Positions 43,642-52,706 of a stretch of 64,000 nucleotides of DNA are shown here, in pieces. Source of the DNA: Christiangramia salexigens (lineage in GTDB: Bacteria; Bacteroidota; Bacteroidia; Flavobacteriales; Flavobacteriaceae); assembly GCF_001889005.1 (NCBI RefSeq), contig NZ_CP018153.1, forward strand, positions 526,001 to 590,000, written 5' to 3'. The position numbers and the translations under genes were made by a program. The number at the start of each line of letters is the position of its first letter. Position 1 is the first letter of the stretch. A model generated the notes under the pieces. That model was not told the origin of the DNA, made no database searches, and was given only the letters and a program-made list of their open reading frames with translations.

Positions 43642-45035
43642 TTCGCAAAAATATTTCCTAAAAGATCATCGTTAGTGATTTCCCCCGTGATCTCCCCAAA
43701 ATAATATAAGGCCTGGCGGATGTCTATCGCCAGAAGATCTCCCGATAAATCAGCATTTAAGCCGTCTTCAACTTTATTGATCTCCTCCAGTGCTTTAAGC
43801 AGGGAAGCGTAATGGCGGCTATTAGTGACTATGGTATCACTATTTCTTAAAGCTCCGGTATTCACGAATTCCAGTAGCTTTTCCTTGAGTTCTTCAACAC
43901 CATTTCCGGTCTTGGCAGATAAAAGTTGCAAACTGGTATGCGAAATATTTCCAATCTCAGATTTTATATGTTCAATTTCCCCTTCCGTTAATTGGTCGGT
44001 CTTATTGGCGATGATCACCAATGGTTTCTGAGGAAATTTATTCTTGATCTTTTCAATTTCTATATGAACTTCTCTTAAACGCTTTTCATCAGATTTAATT
44101 CTTGAACTGTCCACGAGATAAACTACAACCTGTGCCTGACTTATTTTTTCAAATGTCTTCTTGATACCTATACTTTCCACCACATCTTTGGTTTCCCGGA
44201 TTCCGGCGGTATCTATAAATCTGAAGCCAACGCCACCAATGCTCATTTCATCCTCAATTGTATCTCGGGTAGTTCCGGCGATCTCTGAAACGATCGCTCT
44301 TTCTTCGTTAAGAAGAGCATTAAGTAAGGTGGATTTACCAACATTGGGCTCGCCTACGATAGCTACCGGAATACCATTCTTAAGTACATTTCCTGTAGCA
44401 AAGGAATCGATTAGCCTTTTAAGTACGGTCTGTATCTTGGAAACCAGTCCTTTGAATTGATCTCTGTTAGCAAACTCTACATCTTCTTCGGCAAAATCCA
44501 GTTCAAGCTCTATTAAGGAAGCAAAATTGAGCAGTTCTTCTCTTAGCTTTTGAATCTCATTCGAAAAACCACCGCGCATTTGTTGCATCGCCATCTGGTG
44601 AGATGCTGCATTTTCAGAATTAATAAGGTCGGCAACAGCTTCAGCCTGACTCAGATCCATTTTTCCGTTAAGGAATGCTCGTAAGGTAAATTCACCGGCT
44701 TCAGCAGCCCTGCAGCCTTTTCTTATCATTAGCTGAATGATCTCCTGCTGAATGAATGGGCTTCCATGACAGGAAATTTCCACAGTCTCTTCCCCGGTAT
44801 AGGATTTAGGAGCTCTGAATACCGATACCAAAACCTCATCTAAAGTTCTTTCGCCATCCATGATATTCCCTAAATGTAAAGTATGGGTGGGTTGATCCTG
44901 AAGTGGTTTTTTGCTCTTAGCACTAAATAATGGCGAGACTATGTTGAGAGCATCGGGACCCGAAACCCTAACAATTGCAATTGCTCCTGCACCCGAAGGA
45001 GTAGCGAGCGCGACAATGGTATCGTTCAATTTCAT
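43623..45035 (-). CDS. mnmE: tRNA uridine-5-carboxymethylaminomethyl(34) synthesis GTPase
   Basis: A full-length MnmE (470 residues): N-terminal formyl-folate-binding domain (MKLNDTIVALATPSGAGAIAIVRVSG), helical domain, and a G domain with GEPNVGKSTLLNALLNEERAIVSEIAGTTRDTIED, DTAGIRE and NKTDQ. The C-terminus FANFCIGK carries the conserved catalytic Cys. With MnmG it modifies the wobble U of tRNAs. Its last 18 bases are the island attachment site; because the element carried the same sequence, the coding end is unchanged. Confidence 0.97.
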   Translation of the reverse strand: MKLNDTIVALATPSGAGAIAIVRVSGPDALNIVSPLFSAKSKKPLQDQPTHTLHLGNIMDGERTLDEVLVSVFRAPKSYTGEETVEISCHGSPFIQQEIIQLMIRKGCRAAEAGEFTLRAFLNGKMDLSQAEAVADLINSENAASHQMAMQQMRGGFSNEIQKLREELLNFASLIELELDFAEEDVEFANRDQFKGLVSKIQTVLKRLIDSFATGNVLKNGIPVAIVGEPNVGKSTLLNALLNEERAIVSEIAGTTRDTIEDEMSIGGVGFRFIDTAGIRETKDVVESIGIKKTFEKISQAQVVVYLVDSSRIKSDEKRLREVHIEIEKIKNKFPQKPLVIIANKTDQLTEGEIEHIKSEIGNISHTSLQLLSAKTGNGVEELKEKLLEFVNTGALRNSDTIVTNSRHYASLLKALEEINKVEDGLNADLSGDLLAIDIRQALYYFGEITGEITNDDLLGNIFANFCIGK

Positions 45036-45142
45036 GCGGCAAATTTAAAAAAGAATTTATAGCTGCGTCTAATTATGTAACAAAGCTGCTATTTGGTCGT
45101 CTATTATTATAGAACAATCAGCTAATCATCAAAAAACAATTA

Positions 45143-45481
45143 ATGAGAGAAGACAATCAATTACTGGTGATCACTCATCTAACTCAGTTACTTGACCTGA
45201 TTACCGGGATAGGAGGTTTTATTGTGCCACTTATTTTATGGATAACTCAAAAAGATAAAGTTGCCGGTATGGACATGCACGGGAAAATGATCCTGAACTT
45301 TCAGATAAGCCTTTTCATATACTCAATTATAAGTATTCCGCTTATCATTTTATTTGGTCTGGGAATTTTGATCCTTATCGTGATAGGTCTTATAGCTTTC
45401 ATATTCCCAATACTGAATGCAATTAAAGTTAGCAATGGCGAATTACCATACTATCCTTTGAGCATTCAGTTCTTAAAATGA
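45143..45481 (+). CDS. DUF4870-family membrane protein
   Basis: Typical of this small family: N-terminal HLTQLLDLITGIGGFIVPLILWI with a first membrane helix, DMHGKMILNFQISLFIYSIISIPLI as second, and two more helices near residues 70-98. The C-terminus NAIKVSNGELPYYPLSIQFLK is a family hallmark. At 112 residues length is normal. Function unknown. Transcribed alone, with a strong terminator after it. Confidence 0.82.
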   Translation: MREDNQLLVITHLTQLLDLITGIGGFIVPLILWITQKDKVAGMDMHGKMILNFQISLFIYSIISIPLIILFGLGILILIVIGLIAFIFPILNAIKVSNGELPYYPLSIQFLK

Positions 45482-45514
45482 AAATCACGTCTTGATTTTA
45501 TATAGTTAGTAAGA

Positions 45515-45547
45515 AAAAAGCCCGTTCAGATTCTGAACGGGCTTTTT
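45515..45547. terminator. Bidirectional intrinsic terminator
   Basis: Long perfect stem AAAAAGCCCGTTCAGA with the complementary TCTGAACGGGCTTTTT, A run at one side and T run at the other. It separates the DUF4870 gene and convergent dnaN. Confidence 0.9.
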
Positions 45548-45568
45548 CATTATTATATGTGAGGCAGA

Positions 45569-46687
45569 TTAGCTGTTAAGCATAACCGGCATTACAAGCA
45601 TTGTGATCTTTTCACCCTTATCTAATCCGTCTACAGGTGTTAGGATTCCTGCTCTGTTAGGAAGGCTCATTTCCAGCATTACTTCATCTGCAGTAAGGTT
45701 TCCAAGCATTTCTATTAGAAATCTTGAGTTGAACCCAATCTGCATGTCGTCACCCTGGTAGGCACAGGTTAAACGCTCTTCAGCCTTGTTGCTGTAGTCT
45801 ACGTCTTCTGCTGAAATATTCAATTCTGCACCGGCGATCTTTAATCTTACCTGGTGAGTGGTTTTATTAGAGAAAATAGAAACCCTTCTTACAGAACTTA
45901 AGAATTGATTACGCTCTATAGTAAGTTTGTTAGGATTCTCCTTTGGAATTACAGCCTCGTAATTTGGATACTTTCCATCTATTAAACGACAGATAAGCTG
46001 AGTATCATCAAAAGTGAACTTGGCATTAGAGTCATTGTATTCTATCAAGACTTCACTGTCGCTTCCTGCCAGAATACCTTTTAAAAGATTTAAAGGCTTC
46101 TTAGGCATGATAAACTCTGTATCCTGAGTCGCTGTGATGTCCTCTCTGGAATACTTAACAAGCTTATGCGCATCTGTAGCTACAAATGTAAGTCCGTCTT
46201 CTTTAAACTGGAAGAAAACTCCACTCATTACAGGTCTCAGGTCGTCGTTTCCTGATGCAAATATGGTTTTAGAAATAGCAGAAGCTAAAATATCGGCTTC
46301 TACCACCGTACTGTTAGGGTCCTCAAGTTCTACAGGGTTTGGAAACTCCTCACCATCGGCATATGCCAGGGCATATTTACCATGATTAGAACTTAGCTCA
46401 ATTGTATTGTTATCTTCAACTACAAATGTGAGAGGTTGTTCTGGAAAAGTCTTTAGAGTGTCTAAAAGCAATTTAGCAGGAACTGCGATCTTACCTTCAG
46501 AATCTGATTCAACCTTTAGTTTTGCAGACATTGTGGTCTCAAGATCGGATGCAGAAACTGTTAATTCATCATTTTTAAGATCGAATAGAAAATTGTCTAA
46601 TATAGGTAGGGTGTTGTTGTTATTAATTACCCCTCCAAGTATTTGAAGCTGTTTCAGCAGGTAATTGCTGGATACAATAAATTTCAT
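45569..46687 (-). CDS. dnaN: DNA polymerase III subunit beta (sliding clamp)
   Basis: The protein of 372 residues has the three-domain clamp: MKFIVSSNYLLKQLQILGGVI at the start, RPVMSGVFFQFKEDGLTFVATDAHKLVKY in the middle (the strong clamp signature), and the C-terminal MLVMPVMLNS. It forms a ring around DNA and tethers the replicative polymerase. Here dnaN stands alone and not next to dnaA. A -7-like box lies 32 bases upstream. Confidence 0.97.
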   Translation of the reverse strand: MKFIVSSNYLLKQLQILGGVINNNNTLPILDNFLFDLKNDELTVSASDLETTMSAKLKVESDSEGKIAVPAKLLLDTLKTFPEQPLTFVVEDNNTIELSSNHGKYALAYADGEEFPNPVELEDPNSTVVEADILASAISKTIFASGNDDLRPVMSGVFFQFKEDGLTFVATDAHKLVKYSREDITATQDTEFIMPKKPLNLLKGILAGSDSEVLIEYNDSNAKFTFDDTQLICRLIDGKYPNYEAVIPKENPNKLTIERNQFLSSVRRVSIFSNKTTHQVRLKIAGAELNISAEDVDYSNKAEERLTCAYQGDDMQIGFNSRFLIEMLGNLTADEVMLEMSLPNRAGILTPVDGLDKGEKITMLVMPVMLNS

Positions 46688-46718
46688 CGGCTTTTATTGA
46701 TTTATTTTGAATCAATTA

Positions 46719-46726
46719 CAAATATA
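46719..46726 (-). promoter_or_regulatory. -7 promoter element of dnaN
   Basis: TATATTTG on the minus strand, 32 bases before the dnaN ATG. A TTTG box is not seen at the right distance upstream; the element is part of a palindromic CAAATATATTTG. Confidence 0.4.
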
Positions 46727-46888
46727 TTTGAATATGTCAAAAATGGAAGCCGACTGGCTGAGTTTTTATTAACAGTAAAAGTTGATTAATAAGTTGTAAT
46801 TAACTGGTAATCATTTAAATAGATATATGATGCTAATTAAAATTGTTAATATGTAAACTTTGTCCTTAATGGCAGGAATCTAAGATGT

Positions 46889-48559
46889 CTATCTTAGGTA
46901 TTTATGCCTTCTGTAGAAGCCGAAAGCTATACCAAAGAGGACTAAAACAAGCAGTGGTCCGATAAGATTGATCAATTGCCATTTCAGTCTGTTTTCTGCT
47001 ACCTTTTCGGTATCAAGAAATGCCAGACTTATCTCCTTGGATCTGATATCTATTAATCCGTTATCATCGAGCAGGTAATTCACAGAGTTTAAAAGAAATT
47101 CCTTATTTCCGTAGGTGTTTCCGGTATATCGCTGAAATCCTAATTCCAGTGCCTCACCCTTTTGTACCTCATTTTTAATCACGTCCCCATCAGAAATAAC
47201 CAACATTTTTGTGGGTTCACTAAGCTCTTTAGGCTTGTTAATATTAAAAGGTTTGATCCTGTTCTTATAAACCGATTTGAATTTACCCTCTAGTAAAACT
47301 GCAAGTGGTTTTTCGCCGGAATTGTAGGACGCCATATCAGGTTTTCTACCAACCATTTCCAGACTTATCCTTGAAGGCACCGCTTCAAGTTTTGTTTTAG
47401 GTGAGCTGCTTAGTAAAACTGTTTTTTTAAGGTCATTCTTAAGAGTATCTATCGGGTTTGCATACTCGAATTTAACAGCCTCAATATTGTTGATAATAGG
47501 GTGGTTGTTGGGTGAACTTGTAAGCGGGCTGTAGAACCATGGGTAAGGATTAAATCTGGTGTTGTTTCCCGAACCGCTAGCAAGAATGATTGGAGCAGAG
47601 TAAAGGTCGTTAACCAATTCGGGGTTTAGCCTAACTCCATAGGAAAAGAAGAAATCACCAAGATTAAGATCTCTGGGTAGGGTGTATGCAGTGCCTTTCT
47701 CATTTAGAAGGCTGTCCGTTTCCATATTGGTAACCTCTGCTAACCAAAGCATTTTACCACCTTCCATGATATATTGATCAAGTATATATTTTTCCTTTTC
47801 AGTATAGGCTTGAGTGGGTTTAGATTCAATTACCAGGTCATATTTCCTGAGGTCGTTTAGAGTCTTCACCGGATTTGCTTCAGCAGAATCCAGGGTGAAG
47901 GGAGCTACATAATAGTATTCCTGTACAGATCTAATGAAATCGGCGATATTGGCATCGGGTAATTCGCCATTTCCACGCATCATCGCGATCTTTTTCTGTT
48001 TTGGGTATATCAGTTTGCTTATTCCGTTAGCGAAGGCATATTCAAGTTGTTGTACAGAGGCACTCACGCGTTCTTCATCACTAGCACCGATCTGATTCTT
48101 TAACAACGGAATTTTTACGGTTTCATCGCCATAATTCGCTATCGCCCAGGGGAAAATTATACTTTCACTATTCTTACCATTTTCCTTAACATTCAATCTG
48201 GCTGGCGTCATTCCCAGATTATAGAATTCTTCGGCTATGGCATTAGCATCATCACCATCTTCTAATGGGTTAATGAAATTGAATTTAATATTCCGGTTAT
48301 AGGCCGCGAATTCTTCAAGCATCATTCTGGTCTCATTCCTCAACCTTCTGAATTCAGCTGGAAAACTCCCCTCAAGAAATACATCGATGATCACCGGCTC
48401 CTCCACATCTGTAATAATACTTCGTGCTGCAGGGGAGAGGCTGTACCTCTGGTCTTCTGTTAGATCTATTCTGGTGTAAAATCTTGATGATATGTAATTG
48501 GCTCCAATTAAGATTAAAAGGAGTATTACCAGTGATTTTATTTGACCTGAAAATTTCAC
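46889..48559 (-). CDS. gldG: Gliding-motility ABC transporter substrate-binding protein GldG
   Basis: GldG family: an N-terminal helix (SLVILLLILIGANYISSRF), RIDLTEDQRYSLSPAARSIITDVEEPVIIDVFLEGSFPAEFRRL, a long periplasmic domain including FVISDGD-type segment MLVISDGDVIKNE, and a C-terminal helix (INLIGPLLVLVLFGIAFGFYRR). At 556 residues it is the usual length. It shares the last base of the gldF stop. GldF and GldG work with the ATPase GldA, which is not in this window, in gliding motility of Bacteroidota. Confidence 0.92.
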   Translation of the reverse strand: MKFSGQIKSLVILLLILIGANYISSRFYTRIDLTEDQRYSLSPAARSIITDVEEPVIIDVFLEGSFPAEFRRLRNETRMMLEEFAAYNRNIKFNFINPLEDGDDANAIAEEFYNLGMTPARLNVKENGKNSESIIFPWAIANYGDETVKIPLLKNQIGASDEERVSASVQQLEYAFANGISKLIYPKQKKIAMMRGNGELPDANIADFIRSVQEYYYVAPFTLDSAEANPVKTLNDLRKYDLVIESKPTQAYTEKEKYILDQYIMEGGKMLWLAEVTNMETDSLLNEKGTAYTLPRDLNLGDFFFSYGVRLNPELVNDLYSAPIILASGSGNNTRFNPYPWFYSPLTSSPNNHPIINNIEAVKFEYANPIDTLKNDLKKTVLLSSSPKTKLEAVPSRISLEMVGRKPDMASYNSGEKPLAVLLEGKFKSVYKNRIKPFNINKPKELSEPTKMLVISDGDVIKNEVQKGEALELGFQRYTGNTYGNKEFLLNSVNYLLDDNGLIDIRSKEISLAFLDTEKVAENRLKWQLINLIGPLLVLVLFGIAFGFYRRHKYLR

Positions 48560-49296
48560 TAACTAAGATTTTTTTCGTTTCTAAGTGTCATCTGAGTAAG
48601 TTTCAGAAAGAGGAATATTAAACTCACAAAGTAGATAAGATCCCGGGTGTCAATTACACCGCGACTAATGCTTTTATAATGAAAATTAATTCCGAAAGAT
48701 TCTAAAATATAACCAGAGCTTCCAAGAAAATTGATCTCACCCAAGGCTTCAAAAGCATAAAAACAAAAGAAGCAAAGGAATACACTAAGTAAAAAGGAAA
48801 CGATCTGATTAGACGAAAGGCTGGAAGCAAAGATCCCGATAGCGGAATAACATCCACCTAACAAGATTAGACCAAGATAAGATCCTAAGCTGGCACCCAG
48901 ATCCCAGTTACCTTCAGGCTTTCCTAATTCGTTTATGGTATAAATGAATAATAGGCTGGGTATGATAGCCATGATCACCAATAACAACACTCCAAGATAT
49001 TTACCCAGGATTAATTTCCAAAGTCCTATGGGTTTAGTGAGGAGTAACTCCATCGTTCCCATTTTCTTCTCATCGGCAAATGATTTCATGCTGATAGCCG
49101 GTATAAGGAAGATGAAGATCCATGGTGCCAGATCAAAAAATGGTTTTAGATCGGCAAAGCCTGCATCCAGTATGTTATAACTGCCAGAGAATACGAATAG
49201 AAAAAGTGAACTTACCAGAAGAAAAATACCAATCACAAGGTATCCTGAAATGGAAGAGAAAAAGGATCGTATTTCTTTATTTAAGATGGCAAGCAT
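48559..49296 (-). CDS. gldF: Gliding-motility ABC transporter permease GldF
   Basis: The protein of 245 residues with six membrane helices begins MLAILNKEIRSFFSSISGYLVIGIFLLVSSLFLFVF, the standard ABC-2 permease start of the family; SMKSFADEKKMGTMELLLTKPI is the cytoplasmic coupling stretch. The gene is followed directly by gldG. The pair sits downstream of an ABM-domain gene (3 bases) and a SAM hydroxide adenosyltransferase gene, so four genes form one apparent unit. Confidence 0.92.
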   Translation of the reverse strand: MLAILNKEIRSFFSSISGYLVIGIFLLVSSLFLFVFSGSYNILDAGFADLKPFFDLAPWIFIFLIPAISMKSFADEKKMGTMELLLTKPIGLWKLILGKYLGVLLLVIMAIIPSLLFIYTINELGKPEGNWDLGASLGSYLGLILLGGCYSAIGIFASSLSSNQIVSFLLSVFLCFFCFYAFEALGEINFLGSSGYILESFGINFHYKSISRGVIDTRDLIYFVSLIFLFLKLTQMTLRNEKNLS

Positions 49297-49298
49297 TT

Positions 49299-49598
49299 CT
49301 AACTGTCTAAAGTATCGATTTTATCTACGCTCCACGCCTCGGGTTTTTCATTAAAAAGGACCTTGGTGGCAGCCCAAACATTTTTAAAAAGCTCAGAATG
49401 ACGATAATTTTCCAGAGCTTCTTCATCTTTCCAGTAACTATACGTGAAAAAACGATTCGTATTGTGTTTATCTCTATAGAGTTCCAGAAATTCACAACCT
49501 TCAAAACCTCTGATCTTAGTTTTGTTCTCTTCAAAATTCTGAAGGAACTGATCTATTTTATCCGGTTCAAACCCCATTTTCACTATTCTTACAAACAT
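49299..49598 (-). CDS. Antibiotic-biosynthesis-monooxygenase-fold (ABM) protein
   Basis: The protein of 99 residues has the dimeric alpha+beta barrel pattern: MFVRIVKMGFEPDKIDQFLQNFEENKTKIRGFEGCEFLELYRDKHNTNRFFTYSYWKDEEALENYRHSELFKNVW. The ABM domain is found in heme-degrading enzymes and quinone-type monooxygenases; no specific residues can decide the role. It abuts the SAM-enzyme gene without any spacer and is 3 bases before gldF. Confidence 0.8.
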   Translation of the reverse strand: MFVRIVKMGFEPDKIDQFLQNFEENKTKIRGFEGCEFLELYRDKHNTNRFFTYSYWKDEEALENYRHSELFKNVWAATKVLFNEKPEAWSVDKIDTLDS

Positions 49599-50432
49599 CT
49601 ACTCAAAATTTATGGTTACAGTGTCTCTATTCTCCAGCCCAAATAAACTCGCGGCACTACCCACGGTGCTCGGATTACTTTTGTAAATAGCCAGTTCTAT
49701 ATAGCCTGCAGAATTAAAGACGGCAAGTTTTTTGCCATCCTCTTCCTTGCGTTTTTCCTTTTCTACATTAAAATTAATGGCATGACTATATGTGTGGTGT
49801 ACTTCATTGAAAGTGACCATACGGGCCTTGATCGTAAAGTCTCTTCCTTTGCCAACATTTTCAAAGAGTTTCCTGGAAATATTGGTTATAACATTGCCGT
49901 AGTTATCAATATAAATTACATGACCTATGATCTGGTCTTTCTCAGAATTAATAATAGGTTCGAACTGTTTTAAATACCTGATATCACTAACGCTTTTACC
50001 TATCACTTCCAGCGTGCCGCCACGAGCTAAATGGCAGGCTACTTTAACGAAAACGTCCAGAACCGGGAAATTGGTCTGTATCTTATCGTGAATATTGATC
50101 TCTACGATCTTCTCTGGTTTTATTTCTGAAGCTAATAAGGAGAGGATCCCATTATTCGCGCAGATAAAATAATGCTCATCGAGTTTTACTGCTAGATGCT
50201 TGTTTTCCGGAGTAAGTTCAGAATCTATGCCTATAATATGAATGCTGCCTTTTGGAAAGCTCTTATACGCATTTTTAATAATATAAGAGGCCTCACTAAT
50301 ATGAAATGGAGAAACCGAATGTGAAATATCAACAATTCTTACATCGTTTAGCTCACTATATATAGCACCTTTAACCGCACCAGCGAAGTAATCCTTTTCC
50401 CCGAAATCGGTGGTTAACGTAATGATGGCCAT
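49599..50432 (-). CDS. SAM hydroxide adenosyltransferase / chlorinase-fluorinase family protein (DUF62)
   Basis: Starts MAIITLTTDFGEKDYFAGAVKGAIYSE, with the conserved Asp of TTDFG, and continues ISHSVSPFHISEASYIIKNAYKSFPKGSIHIIGIDSE and ICANNGILSLL, the substrate site of the family. The C-terminal domain ends with EIAIYKSNPSTVGSAASLFGL. Most bacterial members hydrolyse S-adenosylmethionine to adenosine and methionine. It is the first gene of the unit leading to gldF-gldG; in other Bacteroidota these genes lie together as well, which I recall rather than can show. Confidence 0.88.
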   Translation of the reverse strand: MAIITLTTDFGEKDYFAGAVKGAIYSELNDVRIVDISHSVSPFHISEASYIIKNAYKSFPKGSIHIIGIDSELTPENKHLAVKLDEHYFICANNGILSLLASEIKPEKIVEINIHDKIQTNFPVLDVFVKVACHLARGGTLEVIGKSVSDIRYLKQFEPIINSEKDQIIGHVIYIDNYGNVITNISRKLFENVGKGRDFTIKARMVTFNEVHHTYSHAINFNVEKEKRKEEDGKKLAVFNSAGYIELAIYKSNPSTVGSAASLFGLENRDTVTINFE

Positions 50433-50641
50433 AGGCGATTGTTAATATTTTTTTGATCTGAGACTGGTAATTTTCCTTAAGTTTGTATAGATGGCGAATA
50501 TAATTTTAATTTTAAAAATTCGTCCAAAATAAAAGGTAAAACCGCTTACATTCTGGTCCAAAATTAGGATATTGAACATCCAGTTACAAATAAAAACGAC
50601 CTATATAATTTCATAATGCTTCAACTTAAAACTTATAGCTT

Positions 50642-51595
50642 TTGAACGAACTTCTTATAGAACTCTCAGAAATCAGCCCACGCGAATTTTTCGGGCAGCA
50701 GAATGAACACATTGAACTTTTAAAAAAGTATTTCCCAAAGCTTAAGATCGTTGCCCGTGGCAGTAAGATCAGAGTTTTTGGTGATGAAGAAATGCTTGAA
50801 GAATTTGATAAGCGGTTCTCAATGCTAATGGATCATTTTGGAAAATACAACAAGCTGGATGAAAATACCATTGAGCGTGTTTTGACCAGCGAGAGTGAGG
50901 AAGATTATGAAACTTCACACGAGAGTGGCGAAACTCTGGTGCATGGAGTGAGCGGGAAAGCGATAAAAGCTCAAACTGCCAACCAGAGAAAGCTTGTAGA
51001 ACTTTCTAAAAAGAATGATCTGGTTTTTGCCATTGGACCTGCAGGTACCGGTAAAACCTACACCGGTGTGGCACTTGCTGTGAAAGCGCTTAAAGAAAAG
51101 CAGGTTAAAAGGATCATACTAACCCGTCCTGCAGTTGAGGCAGGGGAGAACCTTGGATTTTTGCCGGGTGACCTGAAGGAAAAGCTGGATCCATATATGC
51201 AGCCATTATATGATGGTCTAAGGGATATGATTCCACATGAGAAACTTGAAACCTTTATTGAAAAAGGGATCATTCAAATTGCTCCATTGGCGTTCATGAG
51301 AGGACGAACTCTGGATAATGCTTTTGTGATCCTTGATGAAGCGCAAAACACCACCCATGCCCAAATGAAGATGTTTTTAACCCGTATGGGTAAAAATGCC
51401 AAATTTGTTATTACCGGTGATCCGGGCCAGATCGATCTGCCTAGAAGAGTGATCTCGGGACTAAAAGAGGCCCTTCTTATACTAAAGGATGTGAAAGGCG
51501 TTGGGATCGTATATCTGGATGACAAAGATGTGATTCGTCACAGACTTGTGAAAAAGATCATTTCGGCTTATAAAACTATTGAACATACAGATTAA
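50642..51595 (+). CDS. PhoH-family ATPase
   Basis: An N-terminal KH-like region (ELLIELSEISPREFFGQQNEHIELLKKYFPKLKIVARG) is followed by the PhoH ATPase: Walker A VFAIGPAGTGKTYTGVALAVKAL, Walker B FVILDEAQNTT, sensor TGDPGQIDLP. Start: TTG at 50642; the codon TAG lies at 50636-50638 in the same frame, so TTG is the only start that keeps the normal N-terminus. PhoH-like proteins are linked to RNA metabolism; function not defined. It runs with purC, 24 bases apart. Confidence 0.9.
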   Translation: MNELLIELSEISPREFFGQQNEHIELLKKYFPKLKIVARGSKIRVFGDEEMLEEFDKRFSMLMDHFGKYNKLDENTIERVLTSESEEDYETSHESGETLVHGVSGKAIKAQTANQRKLVELSKKNDLVFAIGPAGTGKTYTGVALAVKALKEKQVKRIILTRPAVEAGENLGFLPGDLKEKLDPYMQPLYDGLRDMIPHEKLETFIEKGIIQIAPLAFMRGRTLDNAFVILDEAQNTTHAQMKMFLTRMGKNAKFVITGDPGQIDLPRRVISGLKEALLILKDVKGVGIVYLDDKDVIRHRLVKKIISAYKTIEHTD

Positions 51596-51619
51596 ATTGA
51601 ATAAAGCTCCCTACTTTTT

Positions 51620-52567
51620 ATGAGTAATACAATTATCAAAACCGATTTCAACTTCCCCGGACAGGAATCCGTTTATAAAGGTAAAGTCCGGGATGTATAT
51701 AGTCTTAAAAATGACCGCTTGCTAATGATCGCAACAGACAGGCTTTCAGCTTTTGATGTTGTGATGCCAAAGGGAATTCCATTTAAGGGGCAGATCTTAA
51801 ACCAGATCGCTACCAAGATGATGGAGAAGACAGAAGATATCGTTCCTAATTGGCTGGAAGCTACACCAGATCCTAATGTGGCAGTTGGAAGAAAATGCGA
51901 ACCTTTTAAGGTTGAAATGGTAATTCGCGGATATCTTTCAGGGCATGCAGCAAGGGAATACAAAGCCGGTAAGAGAGAATTATGTGGTGTACCCATGCCG
52001 GAGGGGATGAAAGAAAATGATAAATTCCCTGAGCCAATTATCACTCCTGCGACCAAGGCAGAAATGGGGGAACACGATGAAGATATTTCAAGAGAAGATA
52101 TTCTTAAAAGAAATATTGTTTCTGAAGAGGATTATATTCAGCTGGAAGATTATACCAGGAAATTATTTCAGCGTGGTACCGAATTGGCGGATAAGCAAAA
52201 CCTAATTTTGGTAGATACTAAATATGAATTTGGTAAAACTTCTGATGGCCAGATCGTTTTGATCGATGAGATCCATACACCCGATTCTTCAAGGTATTTT
52301 TATAAGGAAGGTTATCAGGAAAGACAGGATATAGGAGAGGCCCAAAAACAACTTTCCAAGGAATTCGTTAGGCAATGGCTTATTTCTAATGGTTTTCAGG
52401 GGAAAGAGGGACAACAGGTGCCCCAAATGAGTGATGAATATATTCAATCGGTTTCGGACAGATATGTTGAACTTTATGAAAATATTACTGGTGAAAAATT
52501 CATCAAATCTGATGTATCCAATATCGAATCTCGTATACAGTCTAATGTTGAGAGATTCTTGAGCTAG
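51620..52567 (+). CDS. purC: Phosphoribosylaminoimidazolesuccinocarboxamide synthase
   Basis: Full-length SAICAR synthetase of the 300-residue class: [51 protein letters not shown] near the start, [16 protein letters not shown] in the middle, and [33 protein letters not shown] for substrate binding. It joins CAIR and aspartate in purine synthesis using ATP. It follows the PhoH gene in the same direction; a terminator lies 87 bases later. Confidence 0.97.
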   Translation: MSNTIIKTDFNFPGQESVYKGKVRDVYSLKNDRLLMIATDRLSAFDVVMPKGIPFKGQILNQIATKMMEKTEDIVPNWLEATPDPNVAVGRKCEPFKVEMVIRGYLSGHAAREYKAGKRELCGVPMPEGMKENDKFPEPIITPATKAEMGEHDEDISREDILKRNIVSEEDYIQLEDYTRKLFQRGTELADKQNLILVDTKYEFGKTSDGQIVLIDEIHTPDSSRYFYKEGYQERQDIGEAQKQLSKEFVRQWLISNGFQGKEGQQVPQMSDEYIQSVSDRYVELYENITGEKFIKSDVSNIESRIQSNVERFLS

Positions 52568-52653
52568 TAATTAAAGTATAAATAAGCATCAAATTAGAAG
52601 CATTTAACGATTCATGTTTTTTTGATTGCTTCTGTTTTAATATTTTTAAAAGC

Positions 52654-52676
52654 AAAACCGGTTTATACCGGTTTTC
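52654..52676 (+). terminator. Intrinsic terminator after purC
   Basis: AAAACCGG stem, six-base loop TTTATA, CCGGTTTT, then C and T-rich sequence. It separates purC from acs. Confidence 0.7.
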
Positions 52677-52706
52677 TTATTTACAGACTTAAACCAGCAT
52701 TAAATT

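Noticed and set aside
45040..45047. TAAATTTG on the minus strand, 4 bases before mnmE
   Set aside because: It matches the -7 consensus but has no -33 box, and it is too close to the ATG to be confident.
46880..46897. CTAAGAT/ATCTTAG hairpin at the end of gldG as terminator
   Set aside because: The stem has 7 A/T-rich pairs, overlaps the last codons and has no T run on the coding strand.
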